Source of the DNA: Shewanella electrodiphila
GTDB lineage: Bacteria > Pseudomonadota > Gammaproteobacteria > Enterobacterales > Shewanellaceae
Assembly (NCBI RefSeq): GCF_023283985.1
Contig: NZ_JAKIKU010000016.1
Span: 1-64,000, forward strand
Direction: 5' to 3'
Length of the DNA stretch: 64,000 bases
Within the stretch, counting starts at the first letter, position 1, and each line of letters starts with the position of its first letter. The notes under the pieces are model-generated. The model was not told where the DNA came from, ran no database searches, and saw only the letters and a list, made by a program, of their open reading frames with translations. Positions 7,768 through 17,172 of the stretch are shown here, in pieces. Both the position numbers and the translations under genes were made by a program.

Positions 7768-8110
7768 TGCTTATTTCCTTACAGTAGCAGGCGTTTGCTT
7801 TGAGCTTATTATGCTTCAAATAGCACAAAAAAGTTTGATCTATCTTTTAAATATTTATAAAAAACTCAGATTAGCCCTTACGTATGATGCAAAGTCGTAG
7901 CTTAAACTGCTAGTGCTGCGTTGCTAAAGGGAATATCAGCTTTAATTGACTCACGGTGAATAGACTTCAAGCTAGTGTAAATTTAAAGGAACATAAATTA
8001 GCTTTCGCTAACAAAACTTACACTGGTTGCGATAAGTTTTCATTGTGATTGATAGTTAAGCTTTCTACAATAGCCCCTTTCTAAGACTCTATTCACATCA
8101 CAGGTACAGT
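7768..8110. other. Divergent intergenic region between ycbL-like and iminopeptidase genes
   Basis: There is no gene in these 343 bp, which must carry promoters in both directions. The arms AGTGTAA (about 7974) and TTACACT (about 8019) form a loose inverted repeat. I see no confident operator. Confidence 0.4.
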
Positions 8111-9409
8111 ATGCAAATGGACAGCATTCTTTCAGGTATTGTTTCCAAGAAACATTTTTTCTCGGTTCCGCTCAACTATCAGCAGCCAGAAGGGGAAAAA
8201 ATCACCGTCTTTGCCCGTGAAATTGTCAGCACAGAAAACCAGCAAAAAGATCTCCCCTTTCTGGTTTATTTTCAAGGTGGTCCAGGATTTGGGGCTGTTA
8301 GACCGATTGAAAGCTCAGGTTGGATTAAACGTGCGCTACAAGAATATCGAGTGATCTTGCTAGACCAACGCGGCACAGGGCTTTCAAGCCTTATCAACCA
8401 CGCAACCCTTGAGCATTTATCTGTCGATGAACAAGTGGATTATGTCAGTCAATTTCGCGCTGATAATATCATTCGAGATGCTGAATTCATTCGCCTTAAA
8501 TTAACCAACAATACCCAGTGGAGTATTTTAGGCCAAAGCTTTGGTGGTTTCTGCGTACTGCATTATCTATCTGCTGCACCGGATTCAATTAAAGAAGCCT
8601 TCATTACTGGTGGTATTCCGTCGTTAACCCGTAGAGCTGATGATGTTTATAAAGCCACTTATCAGCGAGTGATAAAAAAGAATAATGACTTTTATCACCG
8701 CTTTAAAGATGCTGAGCAATTAACCGCTGAGTTAGCTGAGTTCATCGATAATAATCAAGTCACATTAGCTACAGGCGAACAACTTACCGTTGAGATGTTG
8801 CAATTACTGGGTGTGAATATCGGTATGGAGCAAGGGCCTGAAGCCGTTTACTATTTATTAGAACAAGCCTTGATTGAAACAGGCTCAGGTAAACAGATTA
8901 ATCCGCTTTTCTTACATCAATTTAGTCAATTTTTAGACTATAACACCAACCCTATTTTCGCTTTAATGCATGAGTCGATTTACTGCCAACAGTTCCATCA
9001 GCAAGGTGCAAATTGGTCTGCCCATCGTGTTAGAGAACAGTTCCAACAGTTTAATTATCAGCGAGGACAACGCTTATTATTTACTGGCGAAATGATTTAC
9101 CCGTGGATGTTTGAGCAATTTAATCAATTAAAGCCTCTTAAAGCATTAGCAAATGCCATTGCCGAAAAAGCTGATTGGAGCAATTTATATGATGTTGATG
9201 TGCTGATGCAAAACACTGTTCCTGTCAGTGCTGCCATCTATAGCGAAGACATGTATGTCGATATGAACTACAGCCTAGAAACGGTGCAATTAGTTGATAA
9301 CTTGAAATATTGGCTCACATCAGAATATGAGCACAATGGTATTCGTATCGATGGCGAGCGGGTTTTAGATAAGCTAATCTCATTAAATCGCCAAAAGAGT
9401 CTTAGATAA
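8111..9409 (+). CDS. pip: Proline iminopeptidase-type alpha/beta hydrolase (family S33)
   Basis: The 432-residue protein has the S33 aminopeptidase features. The oxyanion motif F-Q-G-G-P-G-F-G is near residue 55, D-Q-R-G-T-G near 87, and the nucleophile elbow G-Q-S-F-G-G near 141. The late I-Y-S-E-D-M-Y-V-D and Y-E-H-N-G-I-R segments are placed as expected for the acid and His of the triad. The family removes N-terminal proline from peptides in the cytoplasm; no signal peptide is present. Length matches the larger (about 430-residue) class. A second ATG six bases later is an equally possible start. It is monocistronic, with a terminator at 9536-9569. Confidence 0.85.
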   Translation: MQMDSILSGIVSKKHFFSVPLNYQQPEGEKITVFAREIVSTENQQKDLPFLVYFQGGPGFGAVRPIESSGWIKRALQEYRVILLDQRGTGLSSLINHATLEHLSVDEQVDYVSQFRADNIIRDAEFIRLKLTNNTQWSILGQSFGGFCVLHYLSAAPDSIKEAFITGGIPSLTRRADDVYKATYQRVIKKNNDFYHRFKDAEQLTAELAEFIDNNQVTLATGEQLTVEMLQLLGVNIGMEQGPEAVYYLLEQALIETGSGKQINPLFLHQFSQFLDYNTNPIFALMHESIYCQQFHQQGANWSAHRVREQFQQFNYQRGQRLLFTGEMIYPWMFEQFNQLKPLKALANAIAEKADWSNLYDVDVLMQNTVPVSAAIYSEDMYVDMNYSLETVQLVDNLKYWLTSEYEHNGIRIDGERVLDKLISLNRQKSLR

Positions 9410-9535
9410 TATAATATTTAAGCTAAAACCTGCTTATGATCACAATATGAAAGGCTAATTTAATTTTCAGTTAAGCAAGAACGGGCATAATCTAGCCTGT
9501 TCCGCCCTTTATGTTGTGAACTAGTGAATTTTTTA

Positions 9536-9569
9536 TGAGTAATCCTTAATTGAATTACTCATTTTTTTT
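9536..9569 (+). terminator. Rho-independent terminator of the iminopeptidase gene
   Basis: The stem TGAGTAAT (9536-9543) / ATTACTCA (9554-9561) is followed by eight T residues. It sits about 130 bp after the stop codon. Confidence 0.8.
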
Positions 9570-9638
9570 GCCTCAAATTCAGTGGTTAGTATGCTTTATT
9601 TTAATCATTCACCAACAAAGCTAGATTCCCACTCATCG

Positions 9639-10139
9639 CTAGCTGGCTGCGGCCGCACCTTCAGTTTCATCGTTAGGTTTGTCACGAAGCGAGAAATAAA
9701 TCTTCGATACCATAAATTCTGCAATCAAGATACCAAACACTAAAACAAAGAAAGCAACGATGCCGTCAAATGGGCCAGTAAAGGTAATACTGTCGCCGAA
9801 GGCTAAGTTAATGGCTTCAAGCATGATGATTTTCGAAAAGAACAAAATCGCCCAAGTACTTAGCGCGCGATAAACCTTAGGTGCAGTGCCAGGTTTACTC
9901 TTGAAGTAGTCAGCTAACTTATGTTCAAAGGCTATGGTTAGCTTTAACAGCAACTGCAACAGAATGGCGACTAATAATGAAATTGAGAAAGACGAGACAC
10001 TAATATGTTGCCAGTACTCAGCAAGTAGATTTAACACCGTCAAATCGACTAAAACAGCGAGAGTATAACCAACAAAATAACGTTGGGGACTATTAAAACC
10101 ATGCAAAGGTGTGGCAATACTGGTTGTTTCTGCTGACAT
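9639..10139 (-). CDS. Four-helix inner-membrane protein of unknown function
   Basis: The protein has 166 residues. Hydrophobic segments lie at about 26-41, 51-72, 93-111 and 122-147, predicting four membrane passes with short polar termini. I do not recognise a family. A charged loop (F-E-H-K-L-A-D-Y-F-K, about 73-82) separates the helix pairs. It is a single gene; its stop is followed by a short intergenic stretch toward the convergent iminopeptidase gene. Confidence 0.75.
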   Translation of the reverse strand: MSAETTSIATPLHGFNSPQRYFVGYTLAVLVDLTVLNLLAEYWQHISVSSFSISLLVAILLQLLLKLTIAFEHKLADYFKSKPGTAPKVYRALSTWAILFFSKIIMLEAINLAFGDSITFTGPFDGIVAFFVLVFGILIAEFMVSKIYFSLRDKPNDETEGAAAAS

Positions 10140-10254
10140 TATAAACCTCTAATATATTGATACTTTATAAAAAAAGATTAATCACTCATTTATATTAACC
10201 ACATTACAACAATACACAAACATATTACTGCATGAAGCACCTGACTAACTCATT

Positions 10255-10297
10255 CGAATAGCTGTTGGTTACAGCTATTCGTTTCAGCTATTCGTTT
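10255..10297. repeat. Strong hairpin plus a 13-bp direct repeat downstream of the HlyD-like gene
   Basis: The 11-bp arms CGAATAGCTGT (10255-10265) and ACAGCTATTCG (10271-10281) enclose a 5-nt loop. CAGCTATTCGTTT occurs twice in tandem (10272-10284, 10285-10297). The hairpin may end the transcript of the HlyD pair, though no T run follows it on the minus strand. Confidence 0.7.
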
Positions 10298-10356
10298 CAG
10301 TCATTCAATCCAGTGCTTAAGCCGCTATATTATTTTACCCGTTATTAAGCTAATAC

Positions 10357-11343
10357 CTAAAAAGCGCCAAAGAAGCTTTTCAATGCTTTAAGCCTGAGTG
10401 TTGCGGCCCCTAACATATCAATCGGGCCTAGCAGTGAAAAAGGTTTCTCAGTAGAAATCCAGGCTGAGCCTCGTGCGCCAATCGGAATTTCAATGCCTTC
10501 TGGGTCGCTAAACTCTATCAACACTGTTCGGCCAATATTTTTTGAGTTATTGACTAACTGCTGAGCGACGCCTTGTTCTTGACTGCCGTGACTGCCTCTT
10601 GCCTCCCCCGTAGCTAAAGATATTGAGTGAACTCGCCCTCTAAAAATATGCCCAGGGTATGCATCTACATAAAACTCGGCAAATTGACCTTGCTTTACTC
10701 GGTTCCATAGCTGATCGGGTATACGCATCTCAAGGATTTTAGTTTCAGTATTCCACAGTTGAATATTACCAATTCTTGACCCTGCTGCTGTATCAATACG
10801 TGTTACTGCGCCATCAAAAGGAGCGCGAATTTCTAGTTGGCTATTTTCAAACTCAGCTTGTTGTTGCTGGGCAACTAATGATTCACGATCAAATTTCATC
10901 GCATTTAACCTTGTTTGATACTTATCAATGTCTCGTTTAGCCACGACATTTTTAACTTGAGTTAACCTTGTTAAATCCTGCTCAGTTTGTGCTATATCAG
11001 CGTCTAAGCTATTAATCTCAGCTTCAACCTGGCGAAGGCTATTGGTTTCTTCATTATTCACCAAAGTGTAGAGTAACTGGCCTTCTTTAACTTTCTGATT
11101 GTGCTTAACATAATACTTATCGATTGACTCTGTAATCGGGCTTAAAACCGCTGTTTGTGCTCTCACAACCGATGAATCAGTTAAGTCCACAGGAGAATAG
11201 AATCGATGAGCAAAGAACACTGCAAGGTTAATCAGCACACCTACAACAATCATAGAAATATAATTAGCCGTCGTGCGTTTCACTAAGCCAGTTTTAATTA
11301 AAATCCAGCAAATTAGTACATATGGATACAATAGTTCTTTCAT
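10357..11343 (-). CDS. HlyD/EmrA-family membrane fusion protein (YibH-like)
   Basis: The protein is 328 residues from the ATG at 11341-11343. This start is chosen because GGGAGA lies about 8 nt upstream and the ATG overlaps the previous stop (TAATG). An N-terminal membrane anchor (about 25-45) is followed by a biotinyl-lipoyl-like half motif, a coiled-coil hairpin (about 85-150) and a second lipoyl half (I-R-A-P-F-D-G-A-V-T, about 170-180). A beta-barrel region follows. This is the layout of periplasmic adaptor subunits. No ABC or MFS partner is adjacent, only the small membrane protein upstream, as in the E. coli yibI-yibH pair. The substrate is unknown. Confidence 0.82.
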   Translation of the reverse strand: MKELLYPYVLICWILIKTGLVKRTTANYISMIVVGVLINLAVFFAHRFYSPVDLTDSSVVRAQTAVLSPITESIDKYYVKHNQKVKEGQLLYTLVNNEETNSLRQVEAEINSLDADIAQTEQDLTRLTQVKNVVAKRDIDKYQTRLNAMKFDRESLVAQQQQAEFENSQLEIRAPFDGAVTRIDTAAGSRIGNIQLWNTETKILEMRIPDQLWNRVKQGQFAEFYVDAYPGHIFRGRVHSISLATGEARGSHGSQEQGVAQQLVNNSKNIGRTVLIEFSDPEGIEIPIGARGSAWISTEKPFSLLGPIDMLGAATLRLKALKSFFGAF

Positions 11344-11801
11344 TATGCTTGTCTCCCTATAATCACTGCAGAAATTTTCTTCCAGTCGGTTACAACAATT
11401 AAGATGGCAGCTATCCACAATTCATTGTAAAAAAAGCCGATAGTACATAACCAGAAAATCAATTTTGCTTGCCCCGTATGTTCAGCATGCTTTTTGGGTA
11501 GAGAATGAAGTTTCCAGTAACCCCAAATTGCTAAGCAAATAGTCACGACCAACATCATGGTTAATGCGCCAATAAAGATTTCAGTGTCCAGCAACTTACC
11601 CTTTAACGCTGAAGTGGTGGTCCAATAATCCGCTGGAATATCTTTGTGATGAACGGTAAAACCATTTGCTAGTAATACCGAGCCGCAAATGACCGCCAGC
11701 AGCGTCAATAAAATATAAAATTTTGTTTTATGGCGATTAAAAAAACCTGCTTTAGCATTAGCTGCAGTGGTATCAATAGACGAAGGTATTTGTTCTGTCA
11801 T
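11343..11801 (-). CDS. Small inner-membrane protein paired with the HlyD-like protein
   Basis: The protein has 152 residues with three predicted membrane helices (about 29-47, 75-95 and 111-140) and a Lys/His-rich loop between the last two. It is translationally coupled to the HlyD-like gene through a TAATG overlap. The arrangement parallels the DUF3302-type YibI protein next to YibH in E. coli, but sequence similarity cannot be confirmed by eye. It probably works with or anchors the adaptor. Confidence 0.72.
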   Translation of the reverse strand: MTEQIPSSIDTTAANAKAGFFNRHKTKFYILLTLLAVICGSVLLANGFTVHHKDIPADYWTTTSALKGKLLDTEIFIGALTMMLVVTICLAIWGYWKLHSLPKKHAEHTGQAKLIFWLCTIGFFYNELWIAAILIVVTDWKKISAVIIGRQA

Positions 11802-11963
11802 AGCCTGCCTTATTTTGATGTTGTTGAATCATCTTGGTATGGCAGAAATTATAAGGAGAGAAGCTACGGCAAAGTTACCATTTTGCGCCACACATTATTT
11901 AGTATCGAAATGAACAAAATCAGCCACAATGACTCGAACTAGAAATGAGGAGTGAGGTATTTG

Positions 11964-12103
11964 TAGTAAGTAGTGCGTTATGCGTTATAAATAGTGAGTT
12001 ATGAGTTATGAGTAGTGAGTAGTGAGTAATGAGTAATGAGTAGTGAGTAATGAGTAATGAGTTATGAGTAGTGAGTAGTGAGTAGTGAGTAATGAGTAAT
12101 GAC
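11964..12103. repeat. Heptanucleotide tandem repeat, 20 in-phase units
   Basis: Units of 7 bp run in perfect phase. The 16 units from 11992 to 12103 follow T-A/T-A/G-T-G-A-G (TAGTGAG, TAATGAG, TTATGAG), the last ending in C. Four more degenerate units precede them (11964-11991). The array lies between the membrane-protein gene and the secreted-protein gene. It has no coding potential, since TAG, TAA and TGA recur. Confidence 0.95.
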
Positions 12104-12174
12104 TAACAGGAATTTAGCTAACGAGTCGTCATATAGAATATACAAGTATGAATGTTCGGTAATTAATCAGAAGA

Positions 12175-12969
12175 TTAAAAATGGTCAACTTTCACGTTAT
12201 CTAACCAAATAGATTCAACTCGGTCTGCACGTTCTCGTAGAATGCCTAACTGGATAAACATATTCTCATCGTGTGCCACAAGCGTTTGCAGGGTTAAATG
12301 TACTTGAGGCTGATTGTTTATTGCCATCATTATGCGACCTTCAGTCATCGACCAGTATGTTTCTAATGTCACCGTATACCAAGTATTAGCTTTAATATCG
12401 TCAAGATACCACAAGGCTTGCTTAGTATTAGGTTGCGCAGCTTCACCATCTATAACAACTGATTTTGCGATATTAGAAACCAAACTCATGCGTGAACCAT
12501 TAAGCTGTAAACGATAACTTTGCCGGTAGGTTTTATCTGACTCCCAGTAAGCAATCTGATGGGTATCTTCACTAAATAGTTGAGGTAGTAGAAATTGCCA
12601 GCTAACAGTGGTTGTTTGACCTGGGCGAGTATGGGTGGGTTTATGTTGTAGTTCTACTCGGTTAAGTGCTTCAATCCCACGCCATAGGTAAGATTGTTCA
12701 CCTTTAATTGTTAATAATGCACCGTAATTTGAACTAGGTTCACTCGTAATATCTGAAATTGATTCTGAATTAATCAGATTTAACCCTGCAGGCTTAGGAA
12801 GAATATTGATGCCTTGTGGGTGAAGCACGTATGACCAATTATCTAGATTCAATTCAGCAAAAGTTTCTTGCCACCCCCCAGCCGACCAACAAATGTTACT
12901 CATCAATACACTTAAGATGACTAAAGTTGATTTAATAAAAAAGTGAACGCCTTGCTTCATGTAACTCAT
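12175..12969 (-). CDS. Secreted jelly-roll protein, possibly polysaccharide-lyase-like
   Basis: The protein (264 residues) begins with a signal peptide: Lys/His n-region, a hydrophobic core at about 11-24 and a likely cut near C-W-S-A-G. The mature part is rich in beta strands, Trp and Tyr. The segment L-N-R-V-E-L-Q (about 98-104), the W-Q-F-L-L-P strand and the closing I-W-L-D-N-V-K-V-D recall the concanavalin-like fold of heparin-lyase-type polysaccharide lyases. I cannot identify catalytic residues with certainty, so the enzymatic assignment is tentative. The ATG three codons downstream is an alternative start. Confidence 0.6.
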   Translation of the reverse strand: MSYMKQGVHFFIKSTLVILSVLMSNICWSAGGWQETFAELNLDNWSYVLHPQGINILPKPAGLNLINSESISDITSEPSSNYGALLTIKGEQSYLWRGIEALNRVELQHKPTHTRPGQTTTVSWQFLLPQLFSEDTHQIAYWESDKTYRQSYRLQLNGSRMSLVSNIAKSVVIDGEAAQPNTKQALWYLDDIKANTWYTVTLETYWSMTEGRIMMAINNQPQVHLTLQTLVAHDENMFIQLGILRERADRVESIWLDNVKVDHF

Positions 12970-13043
12970 CCATAAATTTCATTTAAGCTCAGGAGTAATA
13001 ATTTAACTAAACACATACTTCCGATTGAATAAGTTAATTTAAG

Positions 13044-15074
13044 CTAATTAGCGGTTTTTTTCGATACTCGCTTAGTGGTATTTTTTATCGTTTTATTGCC
13101 AGAAGAGGAAGAAGACGCTTTTCTTTTATAACCACTGCTTTTTGTACTACTACCTTTTGAACTACTGCCTCTTGAACTACTGCTGCGACGCTTTTTATAA
13201 CCAGGGCCTGTGACACCTGACAGAGCACTAGGTAATTGATTCGCTGCTTGAGTAATCAAGTCATTCAACTGGTTTAGCAAAGGAGACATAAATGCATCAT
13301 AGCGTAATTGCTTTTGACTAATGGCATCCAGGCTACTTTCCCATAATGCGGTCATATCCGGTGTTGTGGCTGACTCTGGTAATGAGTTGACCAGACCAAT
13401 ACCCACAGGAGTTGCTACAATCGATTTACCTTGGCGCTGCAAATAACCGCGTTTAAACAGTAATTCAATAATCCCCGCACGGGTGGCCTCAGTGCCTAAG
13501 CCATCAGTATCTTTAAGGATTTTTTTAACGTCTTTGTTGGTCACAAAGCGGTTGATACCCGTCATCGCACCCAATAACGTCGCATCAGTGAAATGCTTAG
13601 GCGGTTGAGTCACCTTTTCAAGAAGCTCACCCTGAGTGCAATGTAACGACTGACCTTGAGTGAGTGCTGGTAAGGTCGCCAGTTCATCATCATCCTTTTT
13701 AGTCGTATCGCTTGCAGCAAACAGCTGTTTCCAACCTAACGAGGTTTCTTGCTTGGCCTTGGTGGTAAACAAACCGCCTGCAATAGTCACTTCTACCTGA
13801 GTTTCATCGTATAAGTAAGCCTTATAGAACTGGGCTAAATATTGCCTGGCAATATGTGAATATAACTTGGCTTCTTTACTGGATAAATTGGCCAAATTAG
13901 TGACTTTTTCTGTTGGTACAATCGCGTGATGAGCATCGACTTTTTTGTCATCCCACGCTTTGGATTTAAGTTTGCTATTTGGTGAATCCGCTTTTGCGGT
14001 TAGTGACGGATCATTTTTGGATATTGCATTAATAACTTGCGGCGCTAAACCATGTTGCTCAACCGGCAAATAACGGCTATCAGAACGTGGGTAAGTAATC
14101 AGTTTATGGCGTTCATACAAGCTTTGACACGTATCTAACACGTCCTTGGCACTCATCCCAAAACGCTTTGCAGCGTCGATTTGCAACGCAGATAAACTGT
14201 AAGGTAATGGTGGGTTTTGACGTTTACTCTTAGCTTCCAGTTTTGTGACTTCAGCAGGTTGATTAGTGATACGGCCAACCACATTTTCAGCAAGCCCTTT
14301 AGCCAGCACTCGCCCTTCTTCATCCATGTAGGGCTGACAGGCTTCACTGGGTTTCCATTTAGCCGTAAAGGTTTGATTTTCTTGAGTGATAAGATGAGCT
14401 AACACATCGTAAAACGGTTTTGGCACAAAATGAGCAATTTCTTCGTCACGTCTAACAACTAAACCAAGCACTGGCGTCTGTACCCGACCGACCGACAAAA
14501 CCCCTTGATAACCGACCTTTCTACCTTGAATGGTATATGCACGAGTCATATTCATGCCGTATAACCAATCAGCGCGACTACGCGCCAGCGCTGAAGTTGA
14601 AAGCGGCACAAACTCTTTATTGCTGCGCATTTGGTTTAATGCTCTTTTCACTGCAGAGGGGTTTAAATCGCTGATGAGTAGCCGCTGAGTTTGGCTAATC
14701 TTATCGGCTTTAATACCAGAATAGGATATCACTTCATCAACCAGTAATTGCCCTTCTCTATCAGGATCGCCTGCGTTAACCAGACTTGATGCCTGTTTTA
14801 TCAGTTTTTTTAATGTGCTTAGCTGAGAGCGTGTTTTTGATTTAGGTTTTAACTTCCATTGCTGTGGCACTATTGGCAAGTGAGCTAATTGCCACGACTT
14901 ATAAGCGGGATCATAAGCGTCGGGTTCTGCTTGTTCTAATAAATGTCCCACGCACCAAGACACGCAATCACCATTGGCTGTCATGATGTAACCATCACCT
15001 TTTTTGTGAGGCTTAGGTAATACATCGGCTATGGCACGACCTAAGCTAGGTTTTTCGGCAATATAAAGGATCAT
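13044..15074 (-). CDS. topB: DNA topoisomerase III
   Basis: This 676-residue type IA topoisomerase starts with the TOPRIM motif Y-I-A-E-K-P-S-L-G-R and continues with N-A-G-D-P-D-R-E-G-Q (acidic DxD metal site). The catalytic tyrosine is in L-I-T-Y-P-R-S-D-S-R (about 328). It decatenates DNA and resolves replication intermediates. The tail after about residue 630 is very Ser/Lys/Arg-rich (repeated RGSS, KGSS, TKSS) and replaces zinc-finger domains; such basic tails bind DNA nonspecifically. Length is close to E. coli TopB (653). Confidence 0.95.
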   Translation of the reverse strand: MILYIAEKPSLGRAIADVLPKPHKKGDGYIMTANGDCVSWCVGHLLEQAEPDAYDPAYKSWQLAHLPIVPQQWKLKPKSKTRSQLSTLKKLIKQASSLVNAGDPDREGQLLVDEVISYSGIKADKISQTQRLLISDLNPSAVKRALNQMRSNKEFVPLSTSALARSRADWLYGMNMTRAYTIQGRKVGYQGVLSVGRVQTPVLGLVVRRDEEIAHFVPKPFYDVLAHLITQENQTFTAKWKPSEACQPYMDEEGRVLAKGLAENVVGRITNQPAEVTKLEAKSKRQNPPLPYSLSALQIDAAKRFGMSAKDVLDTCQSLYERHKLITYPRSDSRYLPVEQHGLAPQVINAISKNDPSLTAKADSPNSKLKSKAWDDKKVDAHHAIVPTEKVTNLANLSSKEAKLYSHIARQYLAQFYKAYLYDETQVEVTIAGGLFTTKAKQETSLGWKQLFAASDTTKKDDDELATLPALTQGQSLHCTQGELLEKVTQPPKHFTDATLLGAMTGINRFVTNKDVKKILKDTDGLGTEATRAGIIELLFKRGYLQRQGKSIVATPVGIGLVNSLPESATTPDMTALWESSLDAISQKQLRYDAFMSPLLNQLNDLITQAANQLPSALSGVTGPGYKKRRSSSSRGSSSKGSSTKSSGYKRKASSSSSGNKTIKNTTKRVSKKTAN

Positions 15075-15487
15075 TTAGTTCAAACCATCAAAAATCGTTA
15101 AAGCACTTTTAAGCAGGCTTTTTCATCAGAATTAGTTTACTGTATATAATTACAGTGCATTTTAATAGTCATTCAAGAAATAATTTATCGAAAACAATAA
15201 ATGAATATAAATAACTCGTGTCGAACACCAGATAACATTTATAAAGCAAATCTAACTAACTCTCGCGCTGACGCGCGCCAATTATTGTAGTAAATTTTCA
15301 TAATCGATTTATAAACAATATAAATTAGCTCCAATAGCCATACAATTGACTTATTTAGCCTCTTTAAACAATCAAATCATCTTCCCCTGCTTGATTAAAG
15401 CTGGAATAAAGTTGATCCAGATCATGATTGCGAACAAATTCTTGAGATAGTTTTAGTTAACGCAGAAAATGAGGTCAGGAGCCCGTT
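15075..15487. other. Intergenic region between topB and a small gene
   Basis: These 413 bp are AT-rich with no gene or confident RNA visible. A short GC-rich hairpin (CGCGCTGACGCGCG, about 15263-15276) stands out. The right end supplies the ribosome-binding site of the small gene at 15488. Confidence 0.4.
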
Positions 15488-15670
15488 ATGGAATTGAAGC
15501 AATGTGAGAAGTGCTATACCGACGTTTGTGTTAACGGTAAATGGTTTCACCATGACCACTTAACAACCAGTGCTTATATGCTAAATGGCGGTTCGCCTGA
15601 AATGATTGAGCTCGCTAAAATGCCAACAACTGAAACTGAGCTTGTGGATATGCTCACCTGCGTATTTTAA
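15488..15670 (+). CDS. Small Cys/His-containing protein, unknown function
   Basis: The protein has 60 residues, with C-E-K-C near the N-terminus, a further Cys at about 14, and W-F-H-H-D-H at about 19-24. This is a plausible small metal-binding knuckle. The second half is acidic and ends T-C-V-F. AGGAG lies 7-11 nt upstream of the ATG, and a terminator follows at 15767-15794, so it is probably expressed alone. No family is recognised. Confidence 0.6.
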   Translation: MELKQCEKCYTDVCVNGKWFHHDHLTTSAYMLNGGSPEMIELAKMPTTETELVDMLTCVF

Positions 15671-15766
15671 ATGTCGGTGATAGCTTAAAGAGTGAATTAA
15701 CACGTATTACATCTATCAGGATTAAAGACTTACGCCTTTGCGTTAACACTTAAGTCAATGGCATAA

Positions 15767-15794
15767 AAAAAAGCAGTGCTTGCACTGCTTTTTT
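15767..15794. terminator. Bidirectional rho-independent terminator
   Basis: AAGCAGTGC and GCACTGCTT form a hairpin with A and T runs on both sides. It can serve both the small gene at 15488 and the convergent hydrolase gene. Confidence 0.88.
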
Positions 15795-15837
15795 ATGTCT
15801 TGTCATCACCACATTTCAGTGAGCCATCAAGTGCGAC

Positions 15838-16743
15838 TTAAGCCAATTCTTGATTAAAAAATGCAATGGTTCTGTCCCAAGCAAGCTTTGCATTCGCTTC
15901 ATCAAAGCGTGATGTAGAATCATTATGAAATCCATGCTTGGCATTCTTATACATGTGCATTTGGTATGGCACATTTAACCGCTTTAAGTCAGCTTCATAA
16001 TCTGGCCAAGATTTATTAACCCGTTCATCTTCTTCACCAAGTTGTACCATCAATGAGGCTTTAATATTTTCTCGGAGTTCTTTCTTAGCGGGTGTTCCAT
16101 AAAAAGGCACGCCAGCGGTAAGCAAATCAGATTCGACTGCAGCAAGATAATTGACGATATAGCCACCAAAACAAAAACCTACAGCGCCGAGTTTTCCATT
16201 ACTGTTTTCATGAGATTTTAAAAACTTTGCTGCAGCGACAAAATCTTGTTGGATTTTATCGCGATCCATAGATTTTTGCATCGCTCGGCCTTCATCATCA
16301 TTACCTGGGTATCCACCCAGTGGATAAAGTGCATCAGGGGCGAAGGCGATAAAGCCTGCTTTGGCTAAACGGCGTGCAACATCTTTAACGTAAGGGTTTA
16401 AGCCTCGGTTTTCGTGTATGACTAACACCACAGGTAAAGAAACTGCAGCTTTGCTTGAATCAACATTAGTGGGAACAACCAAATACCCTTGGCCTTTGCC
16501 GTATCCCTGTGGTGAGTCAAATGTCTCATAGGTGGCTTTGATATCTGCATCATTAAATGATACTTGCTCTGCTAGCGCGTAATTGGGTAGTAATGCAGAA
16601 GTCAGTACAGTCATGGAGTAACCGACAGCGACTAAGGTACCTAGTTTCTTCATGAAGGTTCGACGATCCATGCCACCGTGGGCATATTCGTCATACCAGT
16701 CAAATGCTTCTTGTGGGATATCATTTCTTTGTGGCTGAGACAT
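15838..16743 (-). CDS. TAT-exported dienelactone hydrolase family protein
   Basis: The product is 301 residues from the ATG at 16741-16743, preferred over an upstream frame start because GGAGG lies 7 nt before it. A twin-arginine signal (D-R-R-T-F-M-K-K-L, about residues 26-34) precedes a hydrophobic stretch ending N-Y-A-L-A. The catalytic domain shows V-I-H-E-N-R-G-L near residue 115, the Cys nucleophile elbow G-F-C-F-G-G-Y, and the His motif A-K-H-G-F-H-N near the end. This is the Cys-Asp-His triad of dienelactone hydrolases. The physiological ester or lactone substrate is not evident. It is followed by a strong terminator. Confidence 0.88.
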   Translation of the reverse strand: MSQPQRNDIPQEAFDWYDEYAHGGMDRRTFMKKLGTLVAVGYSMTVLTSALLPNYALAEQVSFNDADIKATYETFDSPQGYGKGQGYLVVPTNVDSSKAAVSLPVVLVIHENRGLNPYVKDVARRLAKAGFIAFAPDALYPLGGYPGNDDEGRAMQKSMDRDKIQQDFVAAAKFLKSHENSNGKLGAVGFCFGGYIVNYLAAVESDLLTAGVPFYGTPAKKELRENIKASLMVQLGEEDERVNKSWPDYEADLKRLNVPYQMHMYKNAKHGFHNDSTSRFDEANAKLAWDRTIAFFNQELA

Positions 16744-16861
16744 TGTCTTTCCTCCATTTTGAATCATTTAAAATTGAGTTTCTTTGACTAACCTAGGGGA
16801 GGAGAAGCACAATGTAAATAGTTTGTCGTACAAATAGTAAATGATTGATTTACTTGAGAAG

Positions 16862-17107
16862 CTATTTTATATCTTTCTCAATACCGTATATATCTTCATC
16901 AATGGTCTCGATACGAGCTTCGAATATGGCTCGTGCATCATGTAAGCCACGGTTATAAAAGTGCGCACCAATATTACTGGCAAAGAAATCCAATAAAAAT
17001 TCGGCATCGAACTGACCTAAATCTTGGTCTAGTTCATCTTCAAAATAGGTTTGAATTTTTTGCACCATCAGTTCGCGCTGTTCTGCAGTAAACTCAATTT
17101 TAGACAT
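16862..17107 (-). CDS. DUF2164 family small protein
   Basis: This 81-residue acidic protein has the pattern of DUF2164: an N-terminal F-T-x-E-Q-R-E, a central Y-F-E-D-E-L-D-Q-D-L-G-Q-F-D-A-E-F-L-L-D-F-F block, and Y-N-R-G-L-x-D-A. The family function is unknown. GGAGAG precedes the ATG. It is a single gene, upstream of the DLH gene with about 118 bp between them. Confidence 0.82.
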   Translation of the reverse strand: MSKIEFTAEQRELMVQKIQTYFEDELDQDLGQFDAEFLLDFFASNIGAHFYNRGLHDARAIFEARIETIDEDIYGIEKDIK

Positions 17108-17172
17108 CTGCTTGGCTCTCCGTACACATCTTAATTATCAGCGTAAATTAACAAATTAAACTGCTTAGCCCT

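Noticed and set aside
11730..11942. 70-codon plus-strand frame upstream of the heptamer array
   Set aside because: It mostly overlaps the start of the minus-strand membrane-protein gene and has no supporting start signal.
15255..15285. GC-rich hairpin as a small RNA
   Set aside because: The stem is only four base pairs, with no promoter or terminator around it.
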